A stretch of DNA of 44,139 nt from Halorubrum sp. F4 (GTDB taxonomy: Archaea > Halobacteriota > Halobacteria > Halobacteriales > Haloferacaceae), in the NCBI RefSeq assembly GCF_027257195.1, contig NZ_JAPDFS010000003.1, positions 67,928-112,066 of the forward strand. The letters run 5' to 3'. Shown piece after piece: positions 33,900-41,727 of this stretch. Below the pieces are notes generated by a model that worked only from the letters and a program-made list of their open reading frames with translations, was not told the origin of the DNA and did not search any database. Each line of letters opens with the position of its first letter. The first letter of the stretch is position 1. The position numbers and the translations under genes are program-made.

Positions 33900-35513
33900 T
33901 CACTTCTCGGAGATCCCGAGCGGATCGGGTTTCGTCTCGGAGGTCGGTCCGAGATCGCGGGCCGACACCGGATCGGTCCCGCCGTTTACCGAGCCAGTCC
34001 CGCCGTTTACCGAGCTAGCCCCGTCACTCCGCTCCGAAACGTCGTCCGACGACCGCTGCCTGACGCGCGTCGGCTTCAGCCACTCCGTCGCACCCCCGCG
34101 GTCGGCCAGCAGCGCGTAGAGGCTCCGGAGCAGCACGACGTCCTGGAACTGCTTGTAGCCGAAAAGCGAGAACGGGGCGAGCACCGCGAGCCGGAGGTCC
34201 TCGCCCTCGATCAGGATCGCGAGCGCGGACAGGAGTACCTGAAGGAGGACGAAAAAGCCCGCCAGCTGGAACAGGAGTCCGCTTCCCCCGACGAAGAGCG
34301 ACGAGACGATGAGCGCCAACACGAGGACGCCGAGCAGCGGAAGCGCGGACATCGAGAGGAAGACGTACGGGAACGCCACCCGGTGAAGGATCCCGAACCG
34401 CGCGTCGGAGAACACCTCCCGGTGTTTGATCACCGTCTGGAGGTTCCCCTGGAACCAGCGGCGACGCTGGGCGTACAGGTCCCGCCAGGTGTCGGGGGCC
34501 TCGGTGTACACGACCGCCTCGCTGGCGTGGATCGCGTATCCCCGCTTGAGTATCTCGATCGTCAGATCGAAGTCCTCGGTCACGGTGTCGGGGCTGTATC
34601 CCCGGACCTCGGCGAGGACGTCGCGACGGAACGCCCCGAGCGAGCCCGGGACCACGGTGACGGCCCCGAAGAGGTCGAACGCACGCCGGAACGTGTTGAT
34701 CCCGACGACGTACTCAAGTGCCTGGAGGTCGGCCACCAGCGATCCCCGGTTGTCCACCTTGACGTTGCCGGCGATCGCACCGACGTCGTCGTGACGCTCG
34801 AAGTCCCGAACCAGCTCCGCGATCGCGTCGGGATGGATCGTCGAGTCCGCGTCGACGGCGACGACGAGGTCCGTTTCGGTGTGCTCGAGCGCGGCGTTCA
34901 ACGCCGCGTGTTTTCCGCCGTTCGCCGTTCGTATCACGCGGGTCGCCGCTCCGGCCTCCGAGAGGGCCTCCGCGTAGGTCCCGTCCGTGCTCCCGTCGTC
35001 GACGACGACGATCGAGAGGGGCCCGTGGTACGTCGAATCTCGGATCGATCGGAGACACCTCCCGACGTAGCGTTCCTCGTTGTAGGCGGGGACTAACACC
35101 GTCACCGCCGGCCACACGGCGGGTTCTGGAGCAACGCTCTGGTGACGGATCTTCTGAAACAGCGCGAGCGGAACCACGAGCCAGTAGTAGAGGAAGACGA
35201 AGAGCAGCCCCAGCCCGAACACCACCGCGACGGAAGTCAACAGCGCCCGGTAGTGGTATCCCACGACGCCGACCACGACGAGCGGGAAGCCGATACCGAG
35301 GACGAGCGGGACCCGATCGAACCGTTTCGGGAGCCACTCCGGACGACCGAGCAGGTACACCGCCCCGCTGAAGTACACGAGTGCCATCGCACCGACCGCG
35401 ACGACGAGGACGAGAAGCTCCGGCGGAAGCAACAACGCAAGTCCGAGGACGGCGACCGCGATCAGTAACAGAACCGCGACCACCTGCCATGTGAGTATCC
35501 CTCGAAGACGCAT
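33900..35513 (-). CDS. Processive family 2 glycosyltransferase, membrane-bound
   Basis: 537 aa from the ATG at 35513 (MRLRGILTWQVVAVLLLIAV). Four N-terminal helices lead into a GT-A domain: TVLVPAYNEERYVGR, SIVVVDDGSTDGTY, AVDADSTIHPDAI, TEDFDL and the QRRRWFQGN motif, which together are the D, DxD, TED, QxxRW set of processive enzymes such as cellulose, hyaluronan or poly-GlcNAc synthases. Three or four more helices follow. It probably makes and exports an extracellular polysaccharide. The C-terminal tail contains a 21-bp coding duplication (33976-34017). Confidence 0.92.
   Translation of the reverse strand: MRLRGILTWQVVAVLLLIAVAVLGLALLLPPELLVLVVAVGAMALVYFSGAVYLLGRPEWLPKRFDRVPLVLGIGFPLVVVGVVGYHYRALLTSVAVVFGLGLLFVFLYYWLVVPLALFQKIRHQSVAPEPAVWPAVTVLVPAYNEERYVGRCLRSIRDSTYHGPLSIVVVDDGSTDGTYAEALSEAGAATRVIRTANGGKHAALNAALEHTETDLVVAVDADSTIHPDAIAELVRDFERHDDVGAIAGNVKVDNRGSLVADLQALEYVVGINTFRRAFDLFGAVTVVPGSLGAFRRDVLAEVRGYSPDTVTEDFDLTIEILKRGYAIHASEAVVYTEAPDTWRDLYAQRRRWFQGNLQTVIKHREVFSDARFGILHRVAFPYVFLSMSALPLLGVLVLALIVSSLFVGGSGLLFQLAGFFVLLQVLLSALAILIEGEDLRLAVLAPFSLFGYKQFQDVVLLRSLYALLADRGGATEWLKPTRVRQRSSDDVSERSDGASSVNGGTGSVNGGTDPVSARDLGPTSETKPDPLGISEK
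33976..34017 (+). repeat. Two 21-bp tandem units in the 3' end of the glycosyltransferase gene
   Basis: GTCCCGCCGTTTACCGAGCC(A) at 33976-33996 and the same with one change at 33997-34017. In frame on the minus strand this doubles a seven-residue piece, seen as SSVNGGTGSVNGGTDPVS. Confidence 0.85.
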
Positions 35514-35540
35514 TCTACCTCCTGGAGGCGGCCGGACGAG

Positions 35541-35544
35541 ATAA
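35541..35544 (-). promoter_or_regulatory. TATA-like element deciding the glycosyltransferase start
   Basis: Minus-strand CGTTATCTC is centred about 28 nt before the ATG at 35513, favouring that start over the open frame to 35609. Confidence 0.4.
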
Positions 35545-35611
35545 CGATGTCCCTCAATCCGTCCGCAGTCCCTCGATCTCGTCACCATCAGGCCGAGCGA
35601 AGCAGGCAAGT

Positions 35612-36076
35612 GTGATCGGTCCCTATCGGCGGAGCGTGAGAGAGTACGAACGGAAGGGACTCCTCGAGCGCGTCGAGCGCGAGGCGGCCACGGTCGGCGC
35701 GGCGATCCCCGAGGAGATCGAGGTTCAGGACGAGCCGATCGACCTCCGGTCGTTCGTCTTCGAGATCAAGCGCCGGGAGACGGTCCCGCCAGGGGAGCGC
35801 GACCGCGTCGAGCGTGCGAAACGGAACCTCCGCCGCGAGCGACTCGAACGTCTCGAGCGAATCGAGGAGAACGAGGTGAGCTACGAGCGTGGCGAGGAGC
35901 TCGCGGCGTCGATCATCGGGATCGACCGTGCGCTCGAGGCGTTGGAGGGGCTGAACGCGCCGGATCCGGAGACGGAGGCGAAGCGACAGGAGGCCGCGGA
36001 CCGGAAGCGCTGGATGAACTTCCTGAAGAAGGCGCTCGGGCGGGAGGACGCCGGCGGCGGCCGCACGCGCTTTTGA
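35612..36076 (+). CDS. Conserved haloarchaeal protein (possibly DUF5788)
   Basis: 154 aa from GTG 35612; a GTG at 35636 (VREYERKGLLERVEREAATV) may be the true start because the first eight residues look unconserved. IPEEIEVQDEPIDLRSFVFE is followed by a strongly charged helix (RDRVERAKRNLRRERLERLE) and a C-terminal EAADRKRWMNFLKKALG. I believe this is the DUF5788 family but could not check. No enzymatic motif is evident; the basic/acidic helices suggest a binding protein. Confidence 0.78.
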   Translation: MIGPYRRSVREYERKGLLERVEREAATVGAAIPEEIEVQDEPIDLRSFVFEIKRRETVPPGERDRVERAKRNLRRERLERLERIEENEVSYERGEELAASIIGIDRALEALEGLNAPDPETEAKRQEAADRKRWMNFLKKALGREDAGGGRTRF

Positions 36077-36080
36077 GTCC

Positions 36081-37130
36081 TCATCGGTCGTCGCCCGACC
36101 CGAAGCGGAGTCGATAGTCGTAGTACCGATCCTCGTATTCGACCAGTTCCCGCTCCCGAGCGCCCGAGAACGCGTCCTTCCTGACGTTTCCGTCGATGAA
36201 CGGACGCTCGTGGAGTGCGCGGAGCACCTCCTCGTACGCGGCCGAGAACGGGTGTGACTCGCTGTACCCGCCGTATCGAGCCTCCTCGAGGACCTCCCGG
36301 GCATCACTCGAGAGATCGTCCGGGGAGAGCCGCGCGCCGACGAGCGCCACGCGGAGGATCGCCTCCATCCGCGCCGACGACTCGGCGACCGGCTCGCCGG
36401 TCGCACGGTACACCGGCTCGTAGAACCGCTCCCGGGCGGTCTCGATCCGGTAGACCGTGTCTCGGTATCGGACGTGTGTCGGTCCGTCGGCCTCCAGGAG
36501 CGTGCTCGACGAGGCCGCGGCCTCGTCACGGTAGACGTAGCCGCCGCGCTGGACCAGCCCGTTCGGGACACCTCCCTCGTTGCCGCGGGCCCGTGCGGCG
36601 AGGTGTGCGATCTCGACCGCCGGTCGGTCCCCCTCCGGGAGCGCGTCCGCGTCGACGACGCCGGAGGCGTCGCTCGCCGGTTCGTCAGCCGATCCGTTCG
36701 TCCCGCTCGACCCGTCCGACTCGCCGTCGTCGAACAGTCGAAGGACGGCTCGCGTCGTCTCGGCCTCGTCGACGACGACGGACCCCAATCGGTAGTAGGT
36801 CCCCTCGTGGACGGCGTACGTCGGGTCGTCCGCCCTCGAGAGGAACGGCTTCCGGTACTGGGTCGTATGCGACTCCCCCGCTCGAACGGCCGCGAACGCC
36901 GGCTCGTCCCACCGGGGATCGTCCTCCGTCGGATCGGTGACGCGACCCCCGCGAAGCGTCTCTCCCTCGTCCGAGAGCGCGAGTGTCAGGGGCCGATCGC
37001 CGTCGCCGCTCCCTCCGCGGTCGTCGGAGCCGCCGAGCGGTCGGTCGCCGAGACAGCCGGCCGTCGCGCCGACGACCGCAGCGAGTCCGGCGGAGAGCAT
37101 TCGCCGCCGAGAGGGCGTTGGATCGTTCAC
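36081..37130 (-). CDS. Tat-exported lipoprotein of unknown function
   Basis: 349 aa from GTG 37130 (VNDPTPSRRRMLSAGLAAVV). The twin-arginine signal SRRRML, a hydrophobic stretch and a lipobox ending ATAGC predict Tat export and lipid anchoring, the norm for haloarchaeal surface proteins. The mature part has two similar-looking sections containing YAVHEGTYYRLGSVVVDE and THVRYRDTVYRIETARE, then a helical region. No catalytic motif. A GCATTAGGAG box around 37151-37160 supports the GTG start. Confidence 0.82.
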   Translation of the reverse strand: MNDPTPSRRRMLSAGLAAVVGATAGCLGDRPLGGSDDRGGSGDGDRPLTLALSDEGETLRGGRVTDPTEDDPRWDEPAFAAVRAGESHTTQYRKPFLSRADDPTYAVHEGTYYRLGSVVVDEAETTRAVLRLFDDGESDGSSGTNGSADEPASDASGVVDADALPEGDRPAVEIAHLAARARGNEGGVPNGLVQRGGYVYRDEAAASSSTLLEADGPTHVRYRDTVYRIETARERFYEPVYRATGEPVAESSARMEAILRVALVGARLSPDDLSSDAREVLEEARYGGYSESHPFSAAYEEVLRALHERPFIDGNVRKDAFSGARERELVEYEDRYYDYRLRFGSGDDR

Positions 37131-37153
37131 GTCCGTGATTCTCCGTCGCCCTC

Positions 37154-37159
37154 CTAATG
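37154..37159 (-). promoter_or_regulatory. TATA-like box of the lipoprotein gene
   Basis: Minus-strand GCATTAGGAG is centred about 26 nt before the GTG at 37130, fitting a leaderless transcript. Confidence 0.4.
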
Positions 37160-37228
37160 CGTGTCCGTTACGCAAAGAGCCGTTGTGGTTTCCGGGGCCC
37201 GAGTCGACAAGGACCGGGCGTCTCCGAC

Positions 37229-37699
37229 TCAGTTCCCGGTGAAGTCGATCCGCGAGTCGCCACCGGCGTCGTCACGGCGGCTCGGGCCCCGCCGGACGAA
37301 CTCGTAGGCGTCGTCGTCCAGGTACACCGAACCGTCGGCGACCGCGACGCCGACCGATTCGAGCACCGCGCCCTCACAGGGTCCGAAGTTACAGTAGCCG
37401 CCCTCACCCTCGAAGGTCGCGCCGTGTTTCTGACAGAACACCTCGCCGTTCCGGACGAACGCGCCCTCGTCCTTGTCGAGGCGCACGTCGGTCCAGTGTT
37501 GGCAGTAGTTGCGGAACGCCGAGACGCCGTCGTCGAGCCGGATCAGGATCGCCTCGGCCTCGACCGTGCCGTCGTCGTCCGCGCCCACGTCGCCCTCGCC
37601 GTCCGCGACCGAGTCGGGGTCGACCGGGCGGAGCGTCACGAGAAGCGTGCTGTCCTCCGGCACCTCGTCGAGGGCGGCGATCCGCCGGTCCGCGTCCAT
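37229..37699 (-). CDS. Rieske [2Fe-2S] ferredoxin-like protein
   Basis: 156 aa from the ATG at 37699 (MDADRRIAALDEVPEDSTLL). Cluster ligands: C66 and H68 in NYCQHWTD, C89 and H92 in FCQKHGATF, with GYCNFGPCEGAVLESVGVAV as the closing loop. It has the size of a soluble Rieske ferredoxin, such as those serving oxygenases, rather than a bc1 subunit: no membrane anchor is present. A short acidic insert (GEGDVGADDDG) lies near residues 34-44. Redox partner unknown. Confidence 0.9.
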   Translation of the reverse strand: MDADRRIAALDEVPEDSTLLVTLRPVDPDSVADGEGDVGADDDGTVEAEAILIRLDDGVSAFRNYCQHWTDVRLDKDEGAFVRNGEVFCQKHGATFEGEGGYCNFGPCEGAVLESVGVAVADGSVYLDDDAYEFVRRGPSRRDDAGGDSRIDFTGN

Positions 37700-37782
37700 A
37701 CGAACCGGTGGCCCGCGTCGGGTTTGAACGTTGCGCGTCGCCCGGAGACCGTTTGCGTCGTCGCACGCTCGACGCGTCCCGT

Positions 37783-38382
37783 TCAGATCCCCAGCCACTC
37801 GTCGTTGCGGACCTCGTACCCGTTCGCCCGGCAGAACTTCGCCGCCCGCCGTCGGACGTCCCGGGAGCCGGGGATCGCCTCCTTGTCGTGGATCCGTTCG
37901 ACGATTCAGTCGGCGATGACCCGAATGCCCTCGTCGTCATCGTCGGCGTCGACGGCCTCGAGTTCCCGGAACGTCCGCTCGTAGGCGTCACGCTGTGATC
38001 GGCTCATCTCCGCGTTCGGGAGCTCGTCGCCCGCCTCAACGACCCGTTTCATCGCCATGGCGACGGTTGGTCGTCGGATCCGTACTCCGATCTCGTCGGG
38101 CGAGTCGAACGTCTCCCCGTCCGCGTCCGGAACGAGGTCCGCGATCGCGTAGGTCCCCGCGGTCGACTCGATCTCGCGGTCGCCGACCGCCGAGACGATC
38201 TCCGCCCCCGTCGCCGGGAACTCCAGCGGTTCGAGTTCCGGCTCGAAGTAGGCGAGCTCGGAGGCGTCGACCGGCGGTTCGGCCTCGTCTCCGCGCTCCA
38301 ACTCCGCCGCGATCTCGCGCTCGCGCTGGCGTCTCTCCTCGTTGTGAGCCTGTTTGTCGCGACCGCTCTTGTCGTCTGCCAT
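37783..38382 (-). pseudogene. Conserved haloarchaeal protein (DUF5789-like) interrupted by an in-frame TGA
   Basis: The frame from the ATG at 38382 (MADDKSGRDKQAHNEERRQR) encodes 158 residues to a TGA at 37906-37908. The same frame continues for 40 more codons, with IVERIHDKEAIPGSRDVRRR and AAKFCRANGYEVRNDEWLGI, to a TGA at 37783-37785. The continuation reads as real protein. In similar proteins as I remember them, a tryptophan (TGG) precedes IVER, so TGG to TGA is the simplest explanation. The region PATGAEIVSAVGDREIESTA resembles DUF5789. Either a 158-aa truncated protein or a decaying gene. Confidence 0.7.
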
Positions 38383-38404
38383 CCTCTGACTAGGTCCTCT
38401 AGTC

Positions 38405-38410
38405 TGATAG
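38405..38410 (-). promoter_or_regulatory. TATA-like box of the interrupted gene
   Basis: Minus-strand GACTATCAG is centred about 26 nt before the ATG at 38382. The promoter therefore looks intact although the coding frame is broken. Confidence 0.4.
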
Positions 38411-38463
38411 TCCTGTGGTTCAACGAACACTTCTCGCCATCGCCGTCGGATCCCGAGCGGTTC

Positions 38464-39441
38464 CTACGACTCCCGGCCGCCGCCGTAACACGCCCCCTCC
38501 ACCCGGCGGTCGAACAGCCGCGAGAGAAGGGTCGTGAGCGCCCCGGAGACGCCCTCACCGTCGCCGTCGACGGCGATCCCGTCGACCGTCCGAACCGGAC
38601 GGACCTCCCACGTCGCGTTCGCGAGGAAGACCTCGTCGGCCTCGCGCACCTCGCTGGGGGTGTAGCTCCCCTCCTCGACCGGGATCCCCTCCTCCTCGGC
38701 GACGTCGACGATCTCCGATCGAGTGACGCGGGGGACGACCGGACCGTCGACCGAGGGCGTCTTGAGCCCCTCCCCGTCGGCGAAAAAGAGGGTCGAGTCC
38801 GCACCGCCGGCGACGTGGCCGTCCGCATCGATGAGCAGCGCCTCGTCCGCGCCCGTCACGCGGAGTTCGAATCGCGCGAGGGTCTCGTTCACCCGGGCGT
38901 GAGTCCTCGCGTCGGCCGGCACCGACCGGTCCGGCGTCTTCCGGGTCTTGACGGTCTGGAGCGTCGCCGGCGCATCGAAGACCGGCTCCGACCCGAGCCC
39001 GCCGCGCGGGAGCGGGTGCGCCGTCACGACGACCGTCGGATCGCTCTCGATCCGGGGATCGAACCGATCGGCGGTGCTCGCTCCGCGACCACGGGTGATG
39101 GAGACCGTACAGACCGCGTCCATCAGGTCGTTCGCCGCGAGCGTCTCGTCGATCCGGGCTCTCAGCTCCGCGACCGGGATCGCGTGGTCGATCGAGAGCG
39201 CCTCGCAGCTTCGAGCCAGCCGGTCGGCGTGTCGGTCCCAGCGGAACACGCGGCCGCCGTAGGCTCGCATCGTCTCGCGAGCCGCGTCGCCGTAGCGAAA
39301 CCCGCGGTCCTCGACGTGTATCGTCGCGGAATCCGCGGCCACGACCTCGCCGTCGACGTGGTATCGGCGGTCCGGATCGTCCGAGCCGTCGGGGTCGTCC
39401 GAGCCGGCCGAACCGTCAGGACCGTCCGAACCGTCGTTCAT
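38464..39441 (-). CDS. Class IV aminotransferase-like protein (PabC-type) lacking catalytic Lys
   Basis: 325 aa. Overall fold-type IV PLP enzyme: FRYGDAARETMRAYGGRVFR, RWDRHADRLARSCEALSI, ADEALLIDADGHVAGG, EADEVFLANATWEVRPV. By alignment with E. coli PabC (GLKHLNRLEQVL), the Schiff-base lysine corresponds to R179 in ADARTHARVNETLAR (codon AGG at 38905-38907). The glutamate that holds the pyridine nitrogen (VTECC in PabC) corresponds to G212. Both residues essential for PLP chemistry are missing. The N-terminus has a GSDDPDGSDDPD-like repeat. Possibly an inactive paralog. Confidence 0.82.
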   Translation of the reverse strand: MNDGSDGPDGSAGSDDPDGSDDPDRRYHVDGEVVAADSATIHVEDRGFRYGDAARETMRAYGGRVFRWDRHADRLARSCEALSIDHAIPVAELRARIDETLAANDLMDAVCTVSITRGRGASTADRFDPRIESDPTVVVTAHPLPRGGLGSEPVFDAPATLQTVKTRKTPDRSVPADARTHARVNETLARFELRVTGADEALLIDADGHVAGGADSTLFFADGEGLKTPSVDGPVVPRVTRSEIVDVAEEEGIPVEEGSYTPSEVREADEVFLANATWEVRPVRTVDGIAVDGDGEGVSGALTTLLSRLFDRRVEGACYGGGRES

Positions 39442-39477
39442 CGGCGTTGCCGAACCGGGCGGTCGCCGGGAGCCACC

Positions 39478-40038
39478 TCAGAACTCCTTCGCGCGGTCGA
39501 TCCACTTGACTGCGCGCTTCTCGCCGATGCTCGCTCCCTCGGCCACCTCGGCAGGGTCGGCCGCCGCGAGCTCCTCGACGGTCTCGATCCCGATCTTTCC
39601 GAGCCGCTCGCCGTACGCCGGGCCGATACCCTTAAGGCTGTCCACGGGTTCGCCGTCCGGCTCCGCGGCGTCGTCCTCGACCGGCTCGGCGTCCTCGGCC
39701 GCGTCGGCTTCCACCGCCTCGGCTTCCGTCTCGTCAGCTTCCGTCCCGTTGGCTTCCACCCCGTCATCATCCGCGTCAGCCCGCTCGTCCTCATCCGCCG
39801 GTTCGGCATCGGTTTCGGCGGCCGCGTCGTCGCCTTCGTCACCTTCATCGCTTTCATCAGGTTCGACGGCCGCCTCGGTCGACGCCGTCGTCTCGACTCC
39901 GGATTCCTCGTCGTCCGTCGGTTCGGATCCGCCCTCCTCGGCGTCCCGTTCGACGGTCACCGTCGTCTCCCCGCTCCCGCCGTCGGACGAATCGCTCCCG
40001 AACCCGAGCTTCTCCTTGATCTTCCGTAGCAGAGCCAT
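39478..40038 (-). CDS. Helix-hairpin-helix protein with long acidic linker
   Basis: 186 aa from the ATG at 40038 (MALLRKIKEKLGFGSDSSDG). A basic amphipathic N-terminus, then about 110 residues of acidic low-complexity sequence, then a C-terminal HhH domain: VDSLKGIGPAYGERLGKIGI, ETVEELAAADPAEVAEG and GEKRAVKWIDRAKEF. HhH domains of this type bind DNA non-specifically or mediate protein contacts. Haloarchaeal genomes carry many such proteins of unknown function. Confidence 0.85.
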   Translation of the reverse strand: MALLRKIKEKLGFGSDSSDGGSGETTVTVERDAEEGGSEPTDDEESGVETTASTEAAVEPDESDEGDEGDDAAAETDAEPADEDERADADDDGVEANGTEADETEAEAVEADAAEDAEPVEDDAAEPDGEPVDSLKGIGPAYGERLGKIGIETVEELAAADPAEVAEGASIGEKRAVKWIDRAKEF

Positions 40039-40062
40039 TATCGTCCGATACACGCGCCCGAT

Positions 40063-40070
40063 ATTTAAAA
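40063..40070 (-). promoter_or_regulatory. Strong TATA box of the HhH protein gene
   Basis: Minus-strand TTTTTAAATATC, centred 28 nt before the ATG at 40038, is the closest match to a consensus haloarchaeal TATA box in the window and supports that start. Confidence 0.6.
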
Positions 40071-40185
40071 ACCTGCGACCGGTGGAACTCGGTCGGGCTC
40101 CCGCCGGCTGGCCCGATCCCTCCACCGTCACCGTTCTCACCGACGCTCTCGCCGCCGTTAAGTCGTCGCGGGCACACGATCGGCC

Positions 40186-40641
40186 ATGTCGATCCTCGAT
40201 GCAGTCATGTGGTCCGTCCACGTCGGGTTCGCGGTGCTCTGGACGGGAAGCGTGCTGTTCGTCGCGCTCGCCGTGGTCCCGCCGGCGACCCGCGGCGACA
40301 TCGGCGGCGACGCGCTCGCCGCGGTGGTCGGCCGGCTCCGGTGGATCACGCGGATCGCGGCGCTCGCGTTCCTCGGATCCGGCGGGCACATGGCCGCGAC
40401 GCTGTACACCGCCGAGACGCTCACCGGGACCGGCCGGGGACACCTCGTGCTCACGATGCTCGCGCTCTGGTTCGTGATCACGGGGCTCGTCGAGGCCGGC
40501 AGCGGGAAGCTCCTCGACGGCCTCGATCCCCTCTCACGCACCCCAGCCCGCGACGCGAAGCCGTTCTTCTACGGCGCGGCCGGGCTCTCGATCGGACTGA
40601 TCCTCACCGCCGGACTGCTGGCGAATCCGACCGGACTGTAA
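40186..40641 (+). CDS. CopD-like integral membrane protein
   Basis: 151 aa with four hydrophobic helices (about residues 5-32, 55-78, 85-105, 126-148). Potential metal-binding histidines are H12 in MWSVHVGFAVLWTGSVLF, H68 in GSGGHMAATLYT and H86. The arrangement resembles CopD/DUF4149-type four-helix proteins. A transport or redox role is possible but not shown. Single gene, with repeat copy 2 starting 35 bp after its stop. Confidence 0.78.
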   Translation: MSILDAVMWSVHVGFAVLWTGSVLFVALAVVPPATRGDIGGDALAAVVGRLRWITRIAALAFLGSGGHMAATLYTAETLTGTGRGHLVLTMLALWFVITGLVEAGSGKLLDGLDPLSRTPARDAKPFFYGAAGLSIGLILTAGLLANPTGL

Positions 40642-40676
40642 GGCGGTCCACCACGCCCCGCCGTGGCGCGACCGGT

Positions 40677-40835
40677 GAGCGCCCGAACGGGCGCGAACCG
40701 ATCGCGAGGGAGTCGCTGGCGCGGAACTGCGCCAGCGACGAGGCTGGGGAGGCGTGAGGTGCGGTGCGGTACTGGGCGGTGTGAGGTGGGACTCAAAGCG
40801 GCAGTCACGCGTCGTCCTCGCGACTGGGGCTTTGG
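40677..40835 (+). repeat. Structured intergenic repeat, copy 2 (short form)
   Basis: Parts in order: hairpin GCGCCC/GGGCGC with GAAC loop (40679-40694); an 11-bp perfect stem GTCGCTGGCGC/GCGCCAGCGAC (40712-40739, loop GGAACT); the conserved block GAGGCTGGGGAGGCGTGAGG (from 40740); the block GGGACTCAAAGCGGCAGTC (40788-40806); and the closing arm CGCGACTGGGGCTTTGG ending at 40835, which pairs back to AGTCACGCG and CAAAG. It lies between two convergent genes. Same orientation as copies 1 and 3. Confidence 0.88.
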
Positions 40836-40878
40836 CGGTGGTCCGTGTCAACGACTCCGTACGATCGAACTCCCGATC

Positions 40879-41691
40879 CTACTCCAACGCCGCACGCAAC
40901 GCCGCGTTCATCTCCTCGACCGGCGCGTCCTCCCCGGTCCAGCGCTCGAACGCCTCAACGCCCTGGTAGAGCAGCATCCACGCGCCCCCGATCGTCGTCG
41001 CGCCGGCGGCCGCGGCGTCCCGAAGCAGCCGCGTCTCGATGGGCGCGTAGACCGCGTCGAGGACCGCCAGATCGCCGTGGAGCAGCTCCGCCGGCACCGG
41101 CGTCGCGTCCTCCTCCATCCCGACGCTCGTGGCGTTCACGAGCACGTCGGCCGCGGGCACCCGCTCGTCGAGGCCGTCGAGCCCGCCGCCGGTCGCGTCC
41201 GGCACGTCGGCGGCGAGTTCGACCGCCCGCTCGGTCGTGCGGTTGGCGACGTGGACGTCCGCGCCGGCGTCCGCGAGCGCGAACGCCGCGGCCCGCCCCG
41301 CGCCGCCCGCGCCGACGACGACCGCGTCACGCCCGCCGAGGGGCACGTCGTGGCGCGCGAACGACCGGGTCACGCCGGCGGCGTCCGTGTTGTAGCCGCG
41401 TGGGGTTCCGCTCCCGCCGTCGGGAAAGGCGACTGTGTTCACCGCGCCGATCCGTTCGGCGAGGGGGTCGGCGTCGACGGCCGCGAGCACGTCCCGCTTG
41501 AAGGGAATGGTGACGTTGAGTCCCGCCACGCCCAGGGCGGCCGCGCCCTCGACCGCCCGCGCGGCGTCGTCCGGAGCCGGTTCGAAGGTCACGTAGCGCG
41601 CGTCGATGCCGAGCGCGTCGTAACCCGCCTCGTGCATCGGCGGCGACAGCGAGTGGCCGACCGGGTTGCCGATCAGTCCGTAGACGTCCAT
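40879..41691 (-). CDS. aroE: Shikimate dehydrogenase AroE
   Basis: 270 aa from the ATG at 41691 ([20 protein letters not shown]). It reduces 3-dehydroshikimate with NADPH in aromatic amino acid synthesis. Catalytic pair: the lysine in [12 protein letters not shown] and the aspartate in [10 protein letters not shown]. The nucleotide-binding loop is [20 protein letters not shown], with NRTTERA after it for NADP phosphate recognition. [11 protein letters not shown] binds shikimate. DUF373 lies upstream, 36 bp away on the same strand, so both may be cotranscribed. Confidence 0.96.
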   Translation of the reverse strand: MDVYGLIGNPVGHSLSPPMHEAGYDALGIDARYVTFEPAPDDAARAVEGAAALGVAGLNVTIPFKRDVLAAVDADPLAERIGAVNTVAFPDGGSGTPRGYNTDAAGVTRSFARHDVPLGGRDAVVVGAGGAGRAAAFALADAGADVHVANRTTERAVELAADVPDATGGGLDGLDERVPAADVLVNATSVGMEEDATPVPAELLHGDLAVLDAVYAPIETRLLRDAAAAGATTIGGAWMLLYQGVEAFERWTGEDAPVEEMNAALRAALE

Positions 41692-41727
41692 ACGCGTCCG
41701 GGCGACCCGAACGGACAAAAACCCGAC

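Noticed and set aside
37906..37908. TGA as selenocysteine codon
   Set aside because: Haloarchaea are not known to use selenocysteine, no SECIS-like hairpin is evident, and the neighbouring sequence suggests a lost tryptophan.
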